This document shows, piece by piece, positions 8,528 to 18,308 of a stretch of 64,000 nucleotides of DNA (within the stretch, counting starts at the first letter, position 1; the number at the start of each line of letters is the position of its first letter). The stretch is from NCBI GenBank assembly GCA_009746045.1, contig RPFO01002095.1, positions 1-64,000 on the forward strand. The letters run 5' to 3'. Under the pieces are notes generated by a model. That model saw only the letters and a list, made by a program, of their open reading frames with translations, ran no database searches and was not told the DNA's origin. The position numbers were made by a program, and so were the translations under genes. The stretch comes from Mesostigma viride (Eukaryota > Streptophyta > Mesostigmatophyceae > Mesostigmatales > Mesostigmataceae).

Positions 8528-9335
8528 GCAATATGCAGTTCTGCTGTTGCTACTGGTAATCTTGAATCCTACAGCTTCCTTGGCTGTAAACAGTTTTTTT
8601 GAACCTGATTCCTTTTATCGTGGGTGGTTATGGTTTGAAGAAAAGGAAAAACAGTTAGAAGAACCGGAAAATAAGAAAAGGAGTGAATTTACAAAAGAAG
8701 AAATGGAAGCAATAAAAACCGAAAACGAAAACTTTGCCCATGAGCTTGAACTTCTAAGACACTTAATGATCCGCTATCCGGATAACCTTGAATATGTACG
8801 TAAGTATAAGGAGAAAGAAAAAATCATGCTCGATAATGCTCAAGTACTTGGGCATAGTTTTTTAATGGCAAATTTCCTGAACCCGGATATCGCCAATCAT
8901 CTGGAAGCCCCACAAAATATTTATGGACGAAAAGCCTTAAAAGAGGATGAGGAAAAGAAGAATTCGGCAACCCTCAAAGCGATTGCTAAAAAAGTCGAGT
9001 TATTCCTGTTTTTTAAAAGCAACTGCAATCATTGCGAGTTACTTGAAAAACATCTGGCAAGGTTTGCAGATATTTATGGCTTTAAGGTAGAAGCAGTCAG
9101 TATTGACGGTACTAAAAGCAGGTATTTTAAAACTCATACCAATACTGAGTTAATAGAGCGTCTGCAGCTTAAGGAAATGCCGACGGTAATTGCGGTAACC
9201 AATGATAGTAGCTTAAGGTTTGAACTGGCAAGAGGTGCGGTATCAGTTGCAGACCTTGAGGATAATAGCCTGCTTATGGCGAAATATTTGGAAACAGTGG
9301 TAGGACAAGGTAACGGAACGAAAGAAAAAAAATGA
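8505..9335 (+). CDS. traF: TraF, F-type thioredoxin-like assembly protein
   Basis: A 276-residue periplasmic protein with a signal peptide (residues 1-27, ...NPTASLA) followed by the family's DSFYRGWLWFEEKE motif. The C-terminal domain is thioredoxin-like with a CNHC motif at Cys174 and Cys177 and a later KEMPTVIAVT cis-proline strand. Most F TraF proteins have lost the active-site cysteines, so an intact CxxC suggests a disulfide oxidoreductase role for cysteine-rich partners such as TraU, TraN and TraH. It overlaps both neighbours (23 bases with traN, ATGA with traH). Confidence 0.92.
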   Translation: MRKRYSNRQYAVLLLLLVILNPTASLAVNSFFEPDSFYRGWLWFEEKEKQLEEPENKKRSEFTKEEMEAIKTENENFAHELELLRHLMIRYPDNLEYVRKYKEKEKIMLDNAQVLGHSFLMANFLNPDIANHLEAPQNIYGRKALKEDEEKKNSATLKAIAKKVELFLFFKSNCNHCELLEKHLARFADIYGFKVEAVSIDGTKSRYFKTHTNTELIERLQLKEMPTVIAVTNDSSLRFELARGAVSVADLEDNSLLMAKYLETVVGQGNGTKEKK

Positions 9336-10786
9336 TCAAGAGAATAATTACTATCTGCAGAATATATTGGCTCAAAAAGGCAATTACCTTGCTGTTTGCA
9401 ATAACTTTGATATTGGAGGCGGCCTTTAATACTGCCCATGCTGATTTAAATAAGTTAATCAAAAACGTTATGCCGCGGGGTACGATGAGTAACGTAACTG
9501 TAGGTGGGATTGTCAGAGAACAGGAAGCAGGACATTTAATGGGCGGATCGGTAATAATCAAAACTCCTGCAGAACCGGGTTTGCAATTAATTCAGGCTAA
9601 AGCCCCTTCCTGTAAAATGGGCGGCCTGCCTTGCGGTGCGCAGTTTGAGTTTCTAGGCGGCGGGGTCAGTATTGTCAATTCAGCTGAGCTTATGCGTCAT
9701 TTAAAGGGTCTTGCCCAAAATGCCGGTAGTTATGGGGCAATGATGTTGGTTAAAACCATGTGCTCACATTGTGAGGATTTAATGACGTGGCTGGATAACA
9801 AAGCCGATTGGCTTAATAGTATGGCTAAAACGGATTGTGAGGATATGGCAAGGCTTGCTGACGGGATGCTCGGTAAAATAACTGCCGGATCACGTGCTAC
9901 CCGTCAATCAGCGTCTTTTTTTAACGGAGATAAGAAAGATTTAGCCGGTTTTTCGCAAGGGTCAAAAAAGGAAACTGAAGATCCAACCGAAGGTAATCCT
10001 GAACTTGAAAGCATGCTAGGAGATAATTACAACCTAGTGTGGAAAGCACTTGAGGGGAAAGCACCGGCTAGTAGTTCAAATAATTCCTTAAAAGAAGTGC
10101 TAATGAGCATTTCAGGGACGATTATCGGTCGAAAAGATTCAGCGGGGCGTAGATCAGTCAGTCATAAAGTCTCTCTAATTAACAAAGAAATGATAGAGGA
10201 ATTCATCGGTGCTAAATCTACCTCAAGTAAAGAGGTTAATTTATATGTTTGTGATGAGGCAACTGCGTGTCTTACGCCAACAATAATACCTTCAGCAATT
10301 AAAGCTAAAGACAGTTTAATGGGTCGGGTAGAAGATCTATTGATTTCAATTACTAAGAAAATCAAAACCGATAAGGAAGAGTTTACGGATGAAGAGAGTA
10401 CTTTAATAGCAATGTCGAGTCTTTCTCTAGTTACCAAGATTGAACTTGATCTTGCAAATTATTCCGGTAGCGATGAAGTAGTTGCTGCGCAAAGTGAATT
10501 TATAGAAGCTCTCTGTTTTGACGTAGTAACAACTTATCTTGCTAAATTGCTACAAGAAGTACAGCAGGCAGTTTCTGAACTTCAATATGCACAAATTGCT
10601 GATAGTGGGGCATTTAACAAATTTGATCAGGAGTGCAGAGAAACCCTGCGTGCATTATCACGGGCCAAGAATGAGGCGTTTAAGCGATATGACTTAATTG
10701 CCCAGACTAAAGCACGACTTCGGGCGGAAATTAAGCATTTCGAATTTAAATTTGAGGAATATTGCAGCGGTCAGAATGAGAGCTAG
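9332..10786 (+). CDS. traH: TraH, F-type pilus assembly protein
   Basis: A 484-residue protein with a signal-like N-terminus ending at AHADLN. Conserved TraH features are the early SNVT-x-GG and MGGSVIIKTP segments, APSCKMGGLPCGAQFEFLGGG, and MVKTMCSHCEDLMTWLD with a CxxC at 144/147. The C-terminal third is helical and likely coiled. TraH works with TraF, TraU and TraW in the outer part of the F-type channel. The start overlaps the traF stop as ATGA. Confidence 0.93.
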   Translation: MIKRIITICRIYWLKKAITLLFAITLILEAAFNTAHADLNKLIKNVMPRGTMSNVTVGGIVREQEAGHLMGGSVIIKTPAEPGLQLIQAKAPSCKMGGLPCGAQFEFLGGGVSIVNSAELMRHLKGLAQNAGSYGAMMLVKTMCSHCEDLMTWLDNKADWLNSMAKTDCEDMARLADGMLGKITAGSRATRQSASFFNGDKKDLAGFSQGSKKETEDPTEGNPELESMLGDNYNLVWKALEGKAPASSSNNSLKEVLMSISGTIIGRKDSAGRRSVSHKVSLINKEMIEEFIGAKSTSSKEVNLYVCDEATACLTPTIIPSAIKAKDSLMGRVEDLLISITKKIKTDKEEFTDEESTLIAMSSLSLVTKIELDLANYSGSDEVVAAQSEFIEALCFDVVTTYLAKLLQEVQQAVSELQYAQIADSGAFNKFDQECRETLRALSRAKNEAFKRYDLIAQTKARLRAEIKHFEFKFEEYCSGQNES

Positions 10787-10849
10787 TAATACGCTAAAAA
10801 CCGGTAAGAGAAAAATAACAGAATAACCAGTAAATACAGATAGAGAAAA

Positions 10850-13819
10850 ATGGATTTAACAATACATGCATACGGTTACTCGGAGCTGCTTTTTCATACG
10901 TTGCAGGGACTTGCAATGTTTAGAGAATCAAATTTCTATCCTACGGTAATTAACACGATGGTGCTACTCGTTGGCACGTACCTAGCAATGCAGATGGCAG
11001 CTTCAAAGGCGGAAGGGCAATGGAGACAGTATCTACTTAAATGTCTTGGAATGGTAGTTTTTGTAAATAGTCTGTTACTACCAAAGGCCTCGATGTTCAT
11101 TCGTGATCATGTAGAGAAAAGTTATTGGAAAGTAGATAATATCCCGCTTGCTTTTGCCTTACCTATTGGAGCAATTGAGAGTTTTGGTCATATTATTACT
11201 ATGGGGTTTGAACAGACCTTTTCTCTGGTTGGTAGCAGAAGTAGCCTGCTTTATTATCATTACGGGACTGTTTTTGGAGCTCGCCTTGCCAAGGAAGTAT
11301 TAGAGGCAAAAATCAGAGATCCCGAGGTAGTCGGTAATATGCGCAATTTTATCGGGCGGTGTGTGATATTGCCGGCAATGATTGGCCACAAATTTACCAA
11401 GGAAGAGCTCGTTGCAACCAATGACATCTGGGGACTGGTAAGCAAAAATGCCGGAACATTGTCTAGAGTAGACATGACTGTTGACGGTGTGAGGGTGCAT
11501 CCAAGTCCTACTTGCAGGGAAGCCGTGGGATATTTTGAAACAAAGTTTTCAAGTCTTGAAGGCGGAATAATTACTACCTTAAGTCAGAAATTCAGGGGAG
11601 CAGGAAAAGGGGTTGAATATAACTCCGGACTCAGGCAATTAAATAAAAACATTAGCACGGCAATTGCTGCTCTTTATGACGGAGGACATAAGGTTGATTC
11701 GATCCTGAAGAACAACATGATGATCAATGCGATTAACAGTTATCGCTCCGGTAAGTATGCAACGGCAAGAGCGCAGATGCATCAGGAAGCAGGCGGCCTG
11801 CTTTCCGGAGATTTAGCCGAGAAAACCTTAACGGGCAGTTTAGCGGTGATGAAAGTCATAGTATACGGCTCGTTTATTTTCCTTCTTCCCATGTTGATTC
11901 TAACAGGCGGTTTTACCAGATATAAAAGTTGGATTACGATGGCGTTTTCTCTGTCACTTTGGCCACCTTTGTATTCAATTCTGAATATGGTAATAGATTT
12001 TGCCTATGAACCGGCTAAGGTAGTTAGTTATAGTAGCTGGTCAACTGAGGTAAAGAAGTTTGACTCTATAGCCGGTCTTGCTGCCGGTCTTAGTATATCG
12101 ATTCCGTTTTTAGCCTATTACATGACAAGGCTTGGCGAAGGAGGACTTACCCAGCTTGCAGGTACTATTATGGCTAGTAGCAATGCGGCCGTCAGTGCAA
12201 TTGCCGGTGAGAGGTCAAGCGGCATGCGAAACTGGGACAACGATAATATCGACAATGTCAGTCGTCATAATAGTAACGGGTTTAAGACTAATCATAACCT
12301 TGAATATGTTAGCGGTGAGAATGGCTGGAATCTAGCCGACGGTTCACATTTTAAGCTAACTGCCGGAGGAAAACAGATAATTACCGGCGGACACGGCCTT
12401 ACTTCCTCAGGTGGGGATGTAAGCATGCGTAGCGAAGAATCAAACCATGTAATGCTGAATGAAGGTGTGAACAAGCAAAAATCATTAGCTAGCAGCGAGC
12501 AAGTAATGTTTACTGAATCTCAGGCAAAAACCATCAGTCATCAGGCTAGCATGCTTGAGAGTATTGCCAAGAAGACCAACACAGGTTCATCGTATGATAT
12601 TGCTACTACTACCGAAGAGGGTAAGGCAATAAAAGAAGTATTAAATGAAATAGATAAATACGACCAAAGCGGTAATTATACATGGTATCAGAAAGCGGAA
12701 ATGGTACTCGGTGCTCATGCTAAAGCCGGATTTGATTCAGGTATACTAGGCGGTAGCGTATCGGTAGACGGTAATGTCAGTACCGGCAATGCTAGCGAAC
12801 AGGGTAATAGTTACGGTTCGGGTGTTAATAAAGAAAAGAGTACGGATCAAACTTACAACAATATCACCAGAGCGTTGAATAATGATTCATGGACAAAAGA
12901 ACATGGTGTAAGTCAGGATCAGAGCAAAGGATTACATGAATCATACGAGGAAACTCAGAGAGCAGAGAAGCAGCTTGCGGACAGGTATGACAAGATCGAT
13001 ACTTATCAGCGGGCAATTGAGCTTAATAGAAGCAGAGGCGGGGTAATTAACAAGGAGTTGTACCAGGACGTTACTGAAGCTCATGCGAAGAGATCCGGTA
13101 AATCGGTAATGGATGCAAGAAAAGACGTAGAGAATATGACACCTGAAGTTAAGAAAATATTTAGGGAATTATCCGAGCCGGGTGTAAATCAGCTACTTGC
13201 TGAAGTTGAAGCCGGTAAGCGTGCTTTGAGTACCGATAATGTCCGCCATAAACTGGACGATACACATAGGCAATATAAAGGTAATGTTGATAGTAATGTC
13301 GGTGGAGCGGTAGAAAAAGAAGCTGCAGCAAAAGGCTTTAATGCCGATTATATCAGAAAGGATGTTGAGGCAACGGGTGAGATTAACAAGCACCGCTTTA
13401 ATCACTTAAATAATAAGGTCAATGACAAGTACGACAGTACCAGAGACGCTACTCAATTATATTATGGTCAAATGCAGCAAGTCATTGAGCAAAATGAAAA
13501 ACATAGACTGGGACAAGGGGGTATGGTAGGTAACTGGGCCGGACGCCCCAGAGAAGAAATTATCCCTTTAGCTAATTCTGGCAAAAGCGAGTCCACAGCT
13601 TCGAATGACCTTGATGATATTCTACCAAGGTACAAACAGTATACGGGCGAAGAGCCAGCACCAAATGATATAGATAAAGGTAATAGCCGTGTACAGGGAT
13701 TTGATCCACGTTTAAAGGTCACTAGACTTAAGCCAAGTGAAAGTCATCAATATCAGAAGCTCGTTAAAATGGATGCGGAACGAAAATTAAAAAGAAACGA
13801 AGGCCAGAAAGTTGATTAA
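10850..13819 (+). CDS. traG: TraG, F-type mating-pair stabilisation and pilus assembly protein
   Basis: A 989-residue protein of the usual TraG length. The N-terminal half is an inner-membrane domain: hydrophobic segments near residues 30-55, 90-105, and a cluster at about 335-445 (VYGSFIFLLPMLILTGGF, MAFSLSLWPPLYSIL, AGLAAGLSISIPFLAYY). The C-terminal half is a long hydrophilic periplasmic region with the family's GGLTQLAGTIMASSNAAVSAIAGE transition. In F, TraG is needed for pilus assembly and also for mating-pair stabilisation and entry exclusion recognition. A 63-base gap after traH separates it slightly from the tightly packed genes upstream. Confidence 0.93.
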   Translation: MDLTIHAYGYSELLFHTLQGLAMFRESNFYPTVINTMVLLVGTYLAMQMAASKAEGQWRQYLLKCLGMVVFVNSLLLPKASMFIRDHVEKSYWKVDNIPLAFALPIGAIESFGHIITMGFEQTFSLVGSRSSLLYYHYGTVFGARLAKEVLEAKIRDPEVVGNMRNFIGRCVILPAMIGHKFTKEELVATNDIWGLVSKNAGTLSRVDMTVDGVRVHPSPTCREAVGYFETKFSSLEGGIITTLSQKFRGAGKGVEYNSGLRQLNKNISTAIAALYDGGHKVDSILKNNMMINAINSYRSGKYATARAQMHQEAGGLLSGDLAEKTLTGSLAVMKVIVYGSFIFLLPMLILTGGFTRYKSWITMAFSLSLWPPLYSILNMVIDFAYEPAKVVSYSSWSTEVKKFDSIAGLAAGLSISIPFLAYYMTRLGEGGLTQLAGTIMASSNAAVSAIAGERSSGMRNWDNDNIDNVSRHNSNGFKTNHNLEYVSGENGWNLADGSHFKLTAGGKQIITGGHGLTSSGGDVSMRSEESNHVMLNEGVNKQKSLASSEQVMFTESQAKTISHQASMLESIAKKTNTGSSYDIATTTEEGKAIKEVLNEIDKYDQSGNYTWYQKAEMVLGAHAKAGFDSGILGGSVSVDGNVSTGNASEQGNSYGSGVNKEKSTDQTYNNITRALNNDSWTKEHGVSQDQSKGLHESYEETQRAEKQLADRYDKIDTYQRAIELNRSRGGVINKELYQDVTEAHAKRSGKSVMDARKDVENMTPEVKKIFRELSEPGVNQLLAEVEAGKRALSTDNVRHKLDDTHRQYKGNVDSNVGGAVEKEAAAKGFNADYIRKDVEATGEINKHRFNHLNNKVNDKYDSTRDATQLYYGQMQQVIEQNEKHRLGQGGMVGNWAGRPREEIIPLANSGKSESTASNDLDDILPRYKQYTGEEPAPNDIDKGNSRVQGFDPRLKVTRLKPSESHQYQKLVKMDAERKLKRNEGQKVD

Positions 13820-14586
13820 CGACGGTGATAAATATTATCAGACATGGAGCTATAAGCTGAATTTGTTGCCCATGATGAACTGCTAGAAGACGAAGAGGAC
13901 ATACTAGAGTAAGAACTACTAGAAGATCTACTGTAGCTATCGGCAAAAGGGCTAATATACTCAGGGCCTGAATAATAGGAAGATCTACCTCGGGCATTCT
14001 GTTGTTTAAGGAACTGATGGTTAAACAATATGGAAATAGGACAGTTTTTTAATATGAAAAATAAAACAAAATTAAATATCAATGATATGACGAATATAGG
14101 TGAAACAATTAAGTTCACAATTGCATTACCGTGCATCCTAGGAAATTTATGCAATATTGTTTCGATTAAAATAACCATACCGATTGTGGTTACTACAATA
14201 AAAAATCCGTTAGGTAGTTGGTTTGGAACATCGAGTTCTCTTCCTTCTATGGTTAGGAACTTTCCATCAGTAAATGTTACTTTGGAAAAGTGCCTTACTA
14301 TGATCGGTATCCCGATTAAAGTTGTCCAAAAGATAATGAAAACATATGGCGGTAATGGACTAGCGTTACCTAAAGCTAATATAAAAAACAAACCCATACC
14401 GAGTATAAAACCGACACCAAACATGAGATTCCAGAAATTAGACTTATTCATGCGTGAGTCCCAAAAGGTTTTTTGGGGCTGTTTAGTTAAATTAGGAGTA
14501 GTCATATCTACCTTAGGCTCGATAGCTTCAGCTCTCACCTGTTTAGGTTTCGTATCTATGCTAAAAGGTTTGGTAAAATCCTGCAT
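13816..14586 (-). CDS. Four-helix membrane protein with serine-rich tail, unknown
   Basis: About 256 residues, encoded opposite to the tra operon and converging with traG (stop codons overlap). A TTG at 14601 is in frame, but the ATG at 14586 has GGAG 8 bases upstream and is preferred. Four hydrophobic segments lie at roughly residues 56-75, 80-98, 130-150 and 160-185, followed by a tail made largely of serines with tyrosines (about residues 208-250). I do not recognise the family. An open plus-strand frame over the same DNA is best seen as its shadow, because the membrane pattern and the ribosome-binding site support this strand. Confidence 0.6.
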   Translation of the reverse strand: MQDFTKPFSIDTKPKQVRAEAIEPKVDMTTPNLTKQPQKTFWDSRMNKSNFWNLMFGVGFILGMGLFFILALGNASPLPPYVFIIFWTTLIGIPIIVRHFSKVTFTDGKFLTIEGRELDVPNQLPNGFFIVVTTIGMVILIETILHKFPRMHGNAIVNLIVSPIFVISLIFNFVLFFILKNCPISILFNHQFLKQQNARGRSSYYSGPEYISPFADSYSRSSSSSYSSMSSSSSSSSSWATNSAYSSMSDNIYHRR

Positions 14587-14647
14587 GTTTTTTATCTCCA
14601 ACTACGAGTTTAATATATCAGTTATTATTGTATCAGGAATAAGACTT

Positions 14648-15184
14648 TTGTCCAAAGGAATAACAGGGGCTATTCTATTTTTGTCCATATTTATTTTATG
14701 GAATACATGTGCATACGCAACAGATACGCCTTCTTCTAAGGGTTATTGGTTAAAAAAATATATTACCGCCGTAGAACAAAAGAATCGCATACCTAGCGGC
14801 TTACTTAGTGCGATTGCCGGTGTTGAATCAGATTTTAATCCATATGCAGTCAATATTGCAGGTAAAACAGTAATAGCTAGCAACCAAGAAGAAGCCGCAA
14901 AAACAATCAAAAATGCTTTAAATTCAGGGATTACCAATATAGACATCGGCATAGCACAAATTAATTACCGCTGGCACGGGGATAATTTCAAGAATATAGA
15001 GGAAATGATTAATCCGGTTACTAACATTGAATATGCCGCTAAATTGTTGTCATCATTATTTAAACAGCATGGCACTTGGCATAAGGCACTACGCTATTAC
15101 CATTCGGCTACTCCATACCATCATCGCAAATATTCAAGAAAGGTAGTTATAGCTTGGCTTGGTAACAGTTATTTAATTAAATAA
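14648..15184 (+). CDS. Lytic transglycosylase (VirB1/SLT type)
   Basis: The C-terminal part is a soluble lytic transglycosylase domain: NRIPSGLLSAIAGVESDFNP with the catalytic Glu in VES, then NIDIGIAQINYRWHG and PVTNIEYAAKLLSSL...HGTWHKALRYYHS. Such enzymes cut peptidoglycan locally for T4SS assembly. I choose the TTG at 14648, because AGGAA lies 8 bases upstream and a clean signal peptide follows (SKGITGAILFLSIFILWNTCAYA). An in-frame ATG at 14585 is possible but would overlap the start of the opposite gene. The frame stays open to 14030, which I regard as non-coding for this gene. Confidence 0.85.
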   Translation: MSKGITGAILFLSIFILWNTCAYATDTPSSKGYWLKKYITAVEQKNRIPSGLLSAIAGVESDFNPYAVNIAGKTVIASNQEEAAKTIKNALNSGITNIDIGIAQINYRWHGDNFKNIEEMINPVTNIEYAAKLLSSLFKQHGTWHKALRYYHSATPYHHRKYSRKVVIAWLGNSYLIK

Positions 15185-15195
15185 AAGGTAGTAGA

Positions 15196-15579
15196 ATGTT
15201 TAAAATAAAACAAAAACCTATATTTAAAACCGATATACGGAGTAAGTTCAGAAACAGCTTTAAATCTAAAGGAACAATATCGGTAATTTTAGTAATGTTA
15301 ATTTTTGGACTTGCTATACTTAGAAATTTCAAGGGAATTGATTACGAACTTAAAGTTATAACAAGAAAAGAATGGTTAAATAAGTTTTATCAGGACGGTG
15401 GTCTGGGTAATTTCATAAAAATTGACCGGACAGGAGTTCAATCGTCAACTACAGATATCGCTATAAATCTTATTGTATTCTACAGCTTATTGAGCCGAAG
15501 ACCTAATAAAGATGATTTAGATAATACCGATATTTCTTCTGAAAAGCTAACGTCAAATAAGATGAATTATTTTTATTAA
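15196..15579 (+). CDS. Single-pass membrane protein of the tra region, unknown
   Basis: A 127-residue protein with a basic N-terminus and one membrane segment at about residues 30-48 (TISVILVMLIFGLAILRNF), then a soluble tail. An AAAGGTAGTAG sequence precedes the ATG. It begins 11 bases after the transglycosylase and is probably co-transcribed with it. No family is recognised. Position between the transglycosylase and pld suggests an accessory transfer function. Confidence 0.5.
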   Translation: MFKIKQKPIFKTDIRSKFRNSFKSKGTISVILVMLIFGLAILRNFKGIDYELKVITRKEWLNKFYQDGGLGNFIKIDRTGVQSSTTDIAINLIVFYSLLSRRPNKDDLDNTDISSEKLTSNKMNYFY

Positions 15580-15664
15580 TTTGTGCCGATCATGAATCCC
15601 AAAAATTCCTATGTAGATTTAACAAAGCTAATAGTTTTTACTAACAAATTAAAAGGATGAGCTT

Positions 15665-16288
15665 ATGTCAAAAAGAAAATACCGTAATTTATTTAAAATC
15701 GTAGCAGTATCATTTTTATTTGGTGTTGCCGTAGGATATACCGGCAACAACGAAGATATACTGAAGTTTTTTGATAACAAGGGCACACTTCCGGTTAAAA
15801 GAGAATTAGACCCTATATTAATCGGTGCAGACGAAGTGAGTACATGTTTTACTCCTCCTGCGGGATGTGGCACAGTTATAGCTACCCAGATATCCAAGGC
15901 ACAGGATTCCATATATGTTCAGGCTTACGGTTTTACTTCGGGAGAAATAGCAAAAGCACTTATTAACGCTCATAATCGAGGAGTGAAAGTTAGAGTATTA
16001 CTCGATAAAAGCAATATCGGCGCAAAACATTCAAAGATGAGGAATTTAAGGGAGGCCGGTATTGAGGTAGATATAGACAATGTTTCAGGTATTGCTCATA
16101 ACAAAATAATCATTATTGATAGACAGAAAGTCATTACCGGTAGTTTTAACTTTACTACCTCTGCAGATATCAGAAACACCGAAAACGTTATTATTGTAAA
16201 TAATGGTGAAATAGCCAAAAAGTATATACAGAATTGGTTTTTAAGAAAGGAACACTCTGAAATAAACAGATTAAAAAGAGCAAGCTAA
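15665..16288 (+). CDS. pld: Phospholipase D-family nuclease (Rickettsia Pld type)
   Basis: A 207-residue protein with an N-terminal membrane anchor or signal (residues 11-26) and one PLD catalytic motif HNKIIIID (H145, K147, D152) followed by GSFNFTTSADIRNTEN. The STCFTPPAGC segment and overall length match the single-HKD Pld of Rickettsia, a relative of the Nuc/EndA-type exported nucleases that work as dimers; in pathogens it has been linked to vacuole escape. An AAAGGATGAG ribosome-binding site precedes the ATG. Within a tra operon a nuclease role in conjugation is equally likely. Its stop overlaps the traD start. Confidence 0.9.
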   Translation: MSKRKYRNLFKIVAVSFLFGVAVGYTGNNEDILKFFDNKGTLPVKRELDPILIGADEVSTCFTPPAGCGTVIATQISKAQDSIYVQAYGFTSGEIAKALINAHNRGVKVRVLLDKSNIGAKHSKMRNLREAGIEVDIDNVSGIAHNKIIIIDRQKVITGSFNFTTSADIRNTENVIIVNNGEIAKKYIQNWFLRKEHSEINRLKRAS

Positions 16289-18246
16289 TGTTTAATAACT
16301 TCATTGGCGGCGGCCAAGTATTCCTGCATAAAGTCAGGATGTTCTGGCAAGTATTTACCAGAACTATACATATTGCTTTTTTACTCGGAGTACTGCTTGC
16401 AGCCTATATAAATAAGAGGGAACTTATGGAATTAGACTGGCAAGGTTTTTTCTCTTATCGTAAAGCTGTGCTTGCTGATAGTTTTGACGGAATAATCAAC
16501 GGAGTACGTGCAGGTATCGGTAATACTCCAAACCATATTACTTTTGTTGACGCTAAAACTAGATCAGGGATTCTAGCTACAAACGCAGATCCTAGAAAAA
16601 TCATAAGATCGTCGATTTTCAGAACCGCTAATAGCAACGGTATGAGTTTAATATTTAAAGTACTTGTCTGGGGAGTCGTAATTACAAAACTTGTTTTTAT
16701 TCTGATTTTCTTTCTGTGGAGTAAATTCGGTAAGGACTTAAAAGCTGAGAAAACAAAAGACGGAGCAAATAAAGTACTGAACGCCAAGGAAGTTGCCCGA
16801 ATTCTTGTTAAGGATAATATTGCAAGCGATCTTAAAATCGGTGATATGCCCTTAGTTAAGGATATGGAAACAATGAATTTCTTGGTTTCAGGTTCAATAG
16901 GGTCAGGCAAAACCAATTTAATGCACAATCTTCTACCACAGGTAGACTTAAGGGCAGAGGCGGCAGTAATAATTGACAATACCGGTGAGATGATCGCAAA
17001 ATATTATAATCCGGATCGTGGAGACATTATCTTTAATCCTTTTGACGGGCGAAGCAAAAATTGGGATTTCTGGTATGATTTACATAAATCGAAAGACCTT
17101 GAAAAATTTGCGGAGATTTTAATTGGTTTCAATAGCCGGAAAAACAGTAGAGCAGCTAGTGATTTCTGGGAACAAAGTGCACAGAGTATTTTTGTGGCAG
17201 TGACCGAGACCTTGCAGAAACAAAAACGTTTTTCAATTAATGACTTATATGCGACGCTAACAAAAAGCGATACTAAAGAAATGTATTATCTGTTACAGGG
17301 AACAGATGCGGCAAAATATTTTACTAAAGATAATGCAAAAACAGCCGCTTCAATAGTATCGGTTTTAATGGCCAATATAAAATCGTTAAAGTTCCTAACG
17401 GATGGTAATGAAAGTAATTCATTTGCCATTGAGCATTACCTTAATAATATCAACGAAGGGGGTAAAAACTGGCTATTTCTTTCTACCGATCCATCAGCAA
17501 GAGAACTTACGCTACCTTTAAATGCTGCCTTGCTTGAAATCCTAATCGCAAGGATGAGAAGAACAAGGACAACACCTGAAAATAGAATATGGATTGTAAT
17601 AGATGAATTACCTAGCCTTGGCAAGTTACCGGGTTTATCGCAGCTTATGCAGGAAGGAAGAAAATACGGTAGCTGCGTACTTGCCGGTATTCAGTCCACA
17701 AGTCAGTTATATCATCATTACGGCGACGCCGATGCCTCCAGTCTCATTGGTTTATTTAAAACCAAGTTCGCTTTTAGCAGCGATGACCCAAGGATGGGAG
17801 AGCTATATAGCAAACTTTGTGGAACTAAAATTACTATTAGCCAACAGAAAAATACCAGTTTTGGTGCTAACGAATTCAGAGACGGCATTAGTTATAATGA
17901 AAAACAGGACAAATTACCTTTGGTATCTTATGAAGAATTCGGAAAACTCGGGATCGGTGAGTGCTACGTAATCCTACCTGAAAAATCTGTACGGGTAGCA
18001 AAAATCCAAACCCCGAAAGCAGAAGTTCCAAATAAAAATGCCTGGTTTATGGAAACTGCTTGCGAAGGAAAATCAATAGATGAAAAACAGGTATCAGATG
18101 ATTTACCGACTGCAGGAGAAACAAAATCAACAAGTAAACAAAAAAGTTTACCTAAGGATCAGGTAGAACCCAAGAATAATCTTTCCAAACTGGAATCGAA
18201 TAAAAACAAAGAGCCTATAAGAGACATTGATATAAGCTTTGATTAA
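16288..18246 (+). CDS. traD: TraD, type IV coupling protein (VirD4 family)
   Basis: A 652-residue inner-membrane ATPase that brings the relaxase-DNA complex to the secretion channel. Two N-terminal membrane segments (about residues 25-42 and 122-143) are followed by the ATPase domain: Walker A GSIGSGKT at 202-209, the DNTGEMIAKYYNPDRGDIIFNPFDGR segment, and Walker B WIVIDELPSLGK near residue 435 with EGRKYGSCVLAGIQSTSQL after it. The last 60 residues are charged and low in complexity, the likely docking tail. It closes the plus-strand transfer operon. Confidence 0.93.
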   Translation: MFNNFIGGGQVFLHKVRMFWQVFTRTIHIAFLLGVLLAAYINKRELMELDWQGFFSYRKAVLADSFDGIINGVRAGIGNTPNHITFVDAKTRSGILATNADPRKIIRSSIFRTANSNGMSLIFKVLVWGVVITKLVFILIFFLWSKFGKDLKAEKTKDGANKVLNAKEVARILVKDNIASDLKIGDMPLVKDMETMNFLVSGSIGSGKTNLMHNLLPQVDLRAEAAVIIDNTGEMIAKYYNPDRGDIIFNPFDGRSKNWDFWYDLHKSKDLEKFAEILIGFNSRKNSRAASDFWEQSAQSIFVAVTETLQKQKRFSINDLYATLTKSDTKEMYYLLQGTDAAKYFTKDNAKTAASIVSVLMANIKSLKFLTDGNESNSFAIEHYLNNINEGGKNWLFLSTDPSARELTLPLNAALLEILIARMRRTRTTPENRIWIVIDELPSLGKLPGLSQLMQEGRKYGSCVLAGIQSTSQLYHHYGDADASSLIGLFKTKFAFSSDDPRMGELYSKLCGTKITISQQKNTSFGANEFRDGISYNEKQDKLPLVSYEEFGKLGIGECYVILPEKSVRVAKIQTPKAEVPNKNAWFMETACEGKSIDEKQVSDDLPTAGETKSTSKQKSLPKDQVEPKNNLSKLESNKNKEPIRDIDISFD

Positions 18247-18308
18247 ATATAGCATAGATGGTATAATCCTGTTATATAGTAATTAAAATTGTTTTTGTAT
18301 TGTTGATT

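Noticed and set aside
14030-14647. Long N-terminal extension of the lytic transglycosylase
   Set aside because: The region is better explained by the opposite-strand membrane protein with its own ribosome-binding site; a proper signal peptide starts at 14648.
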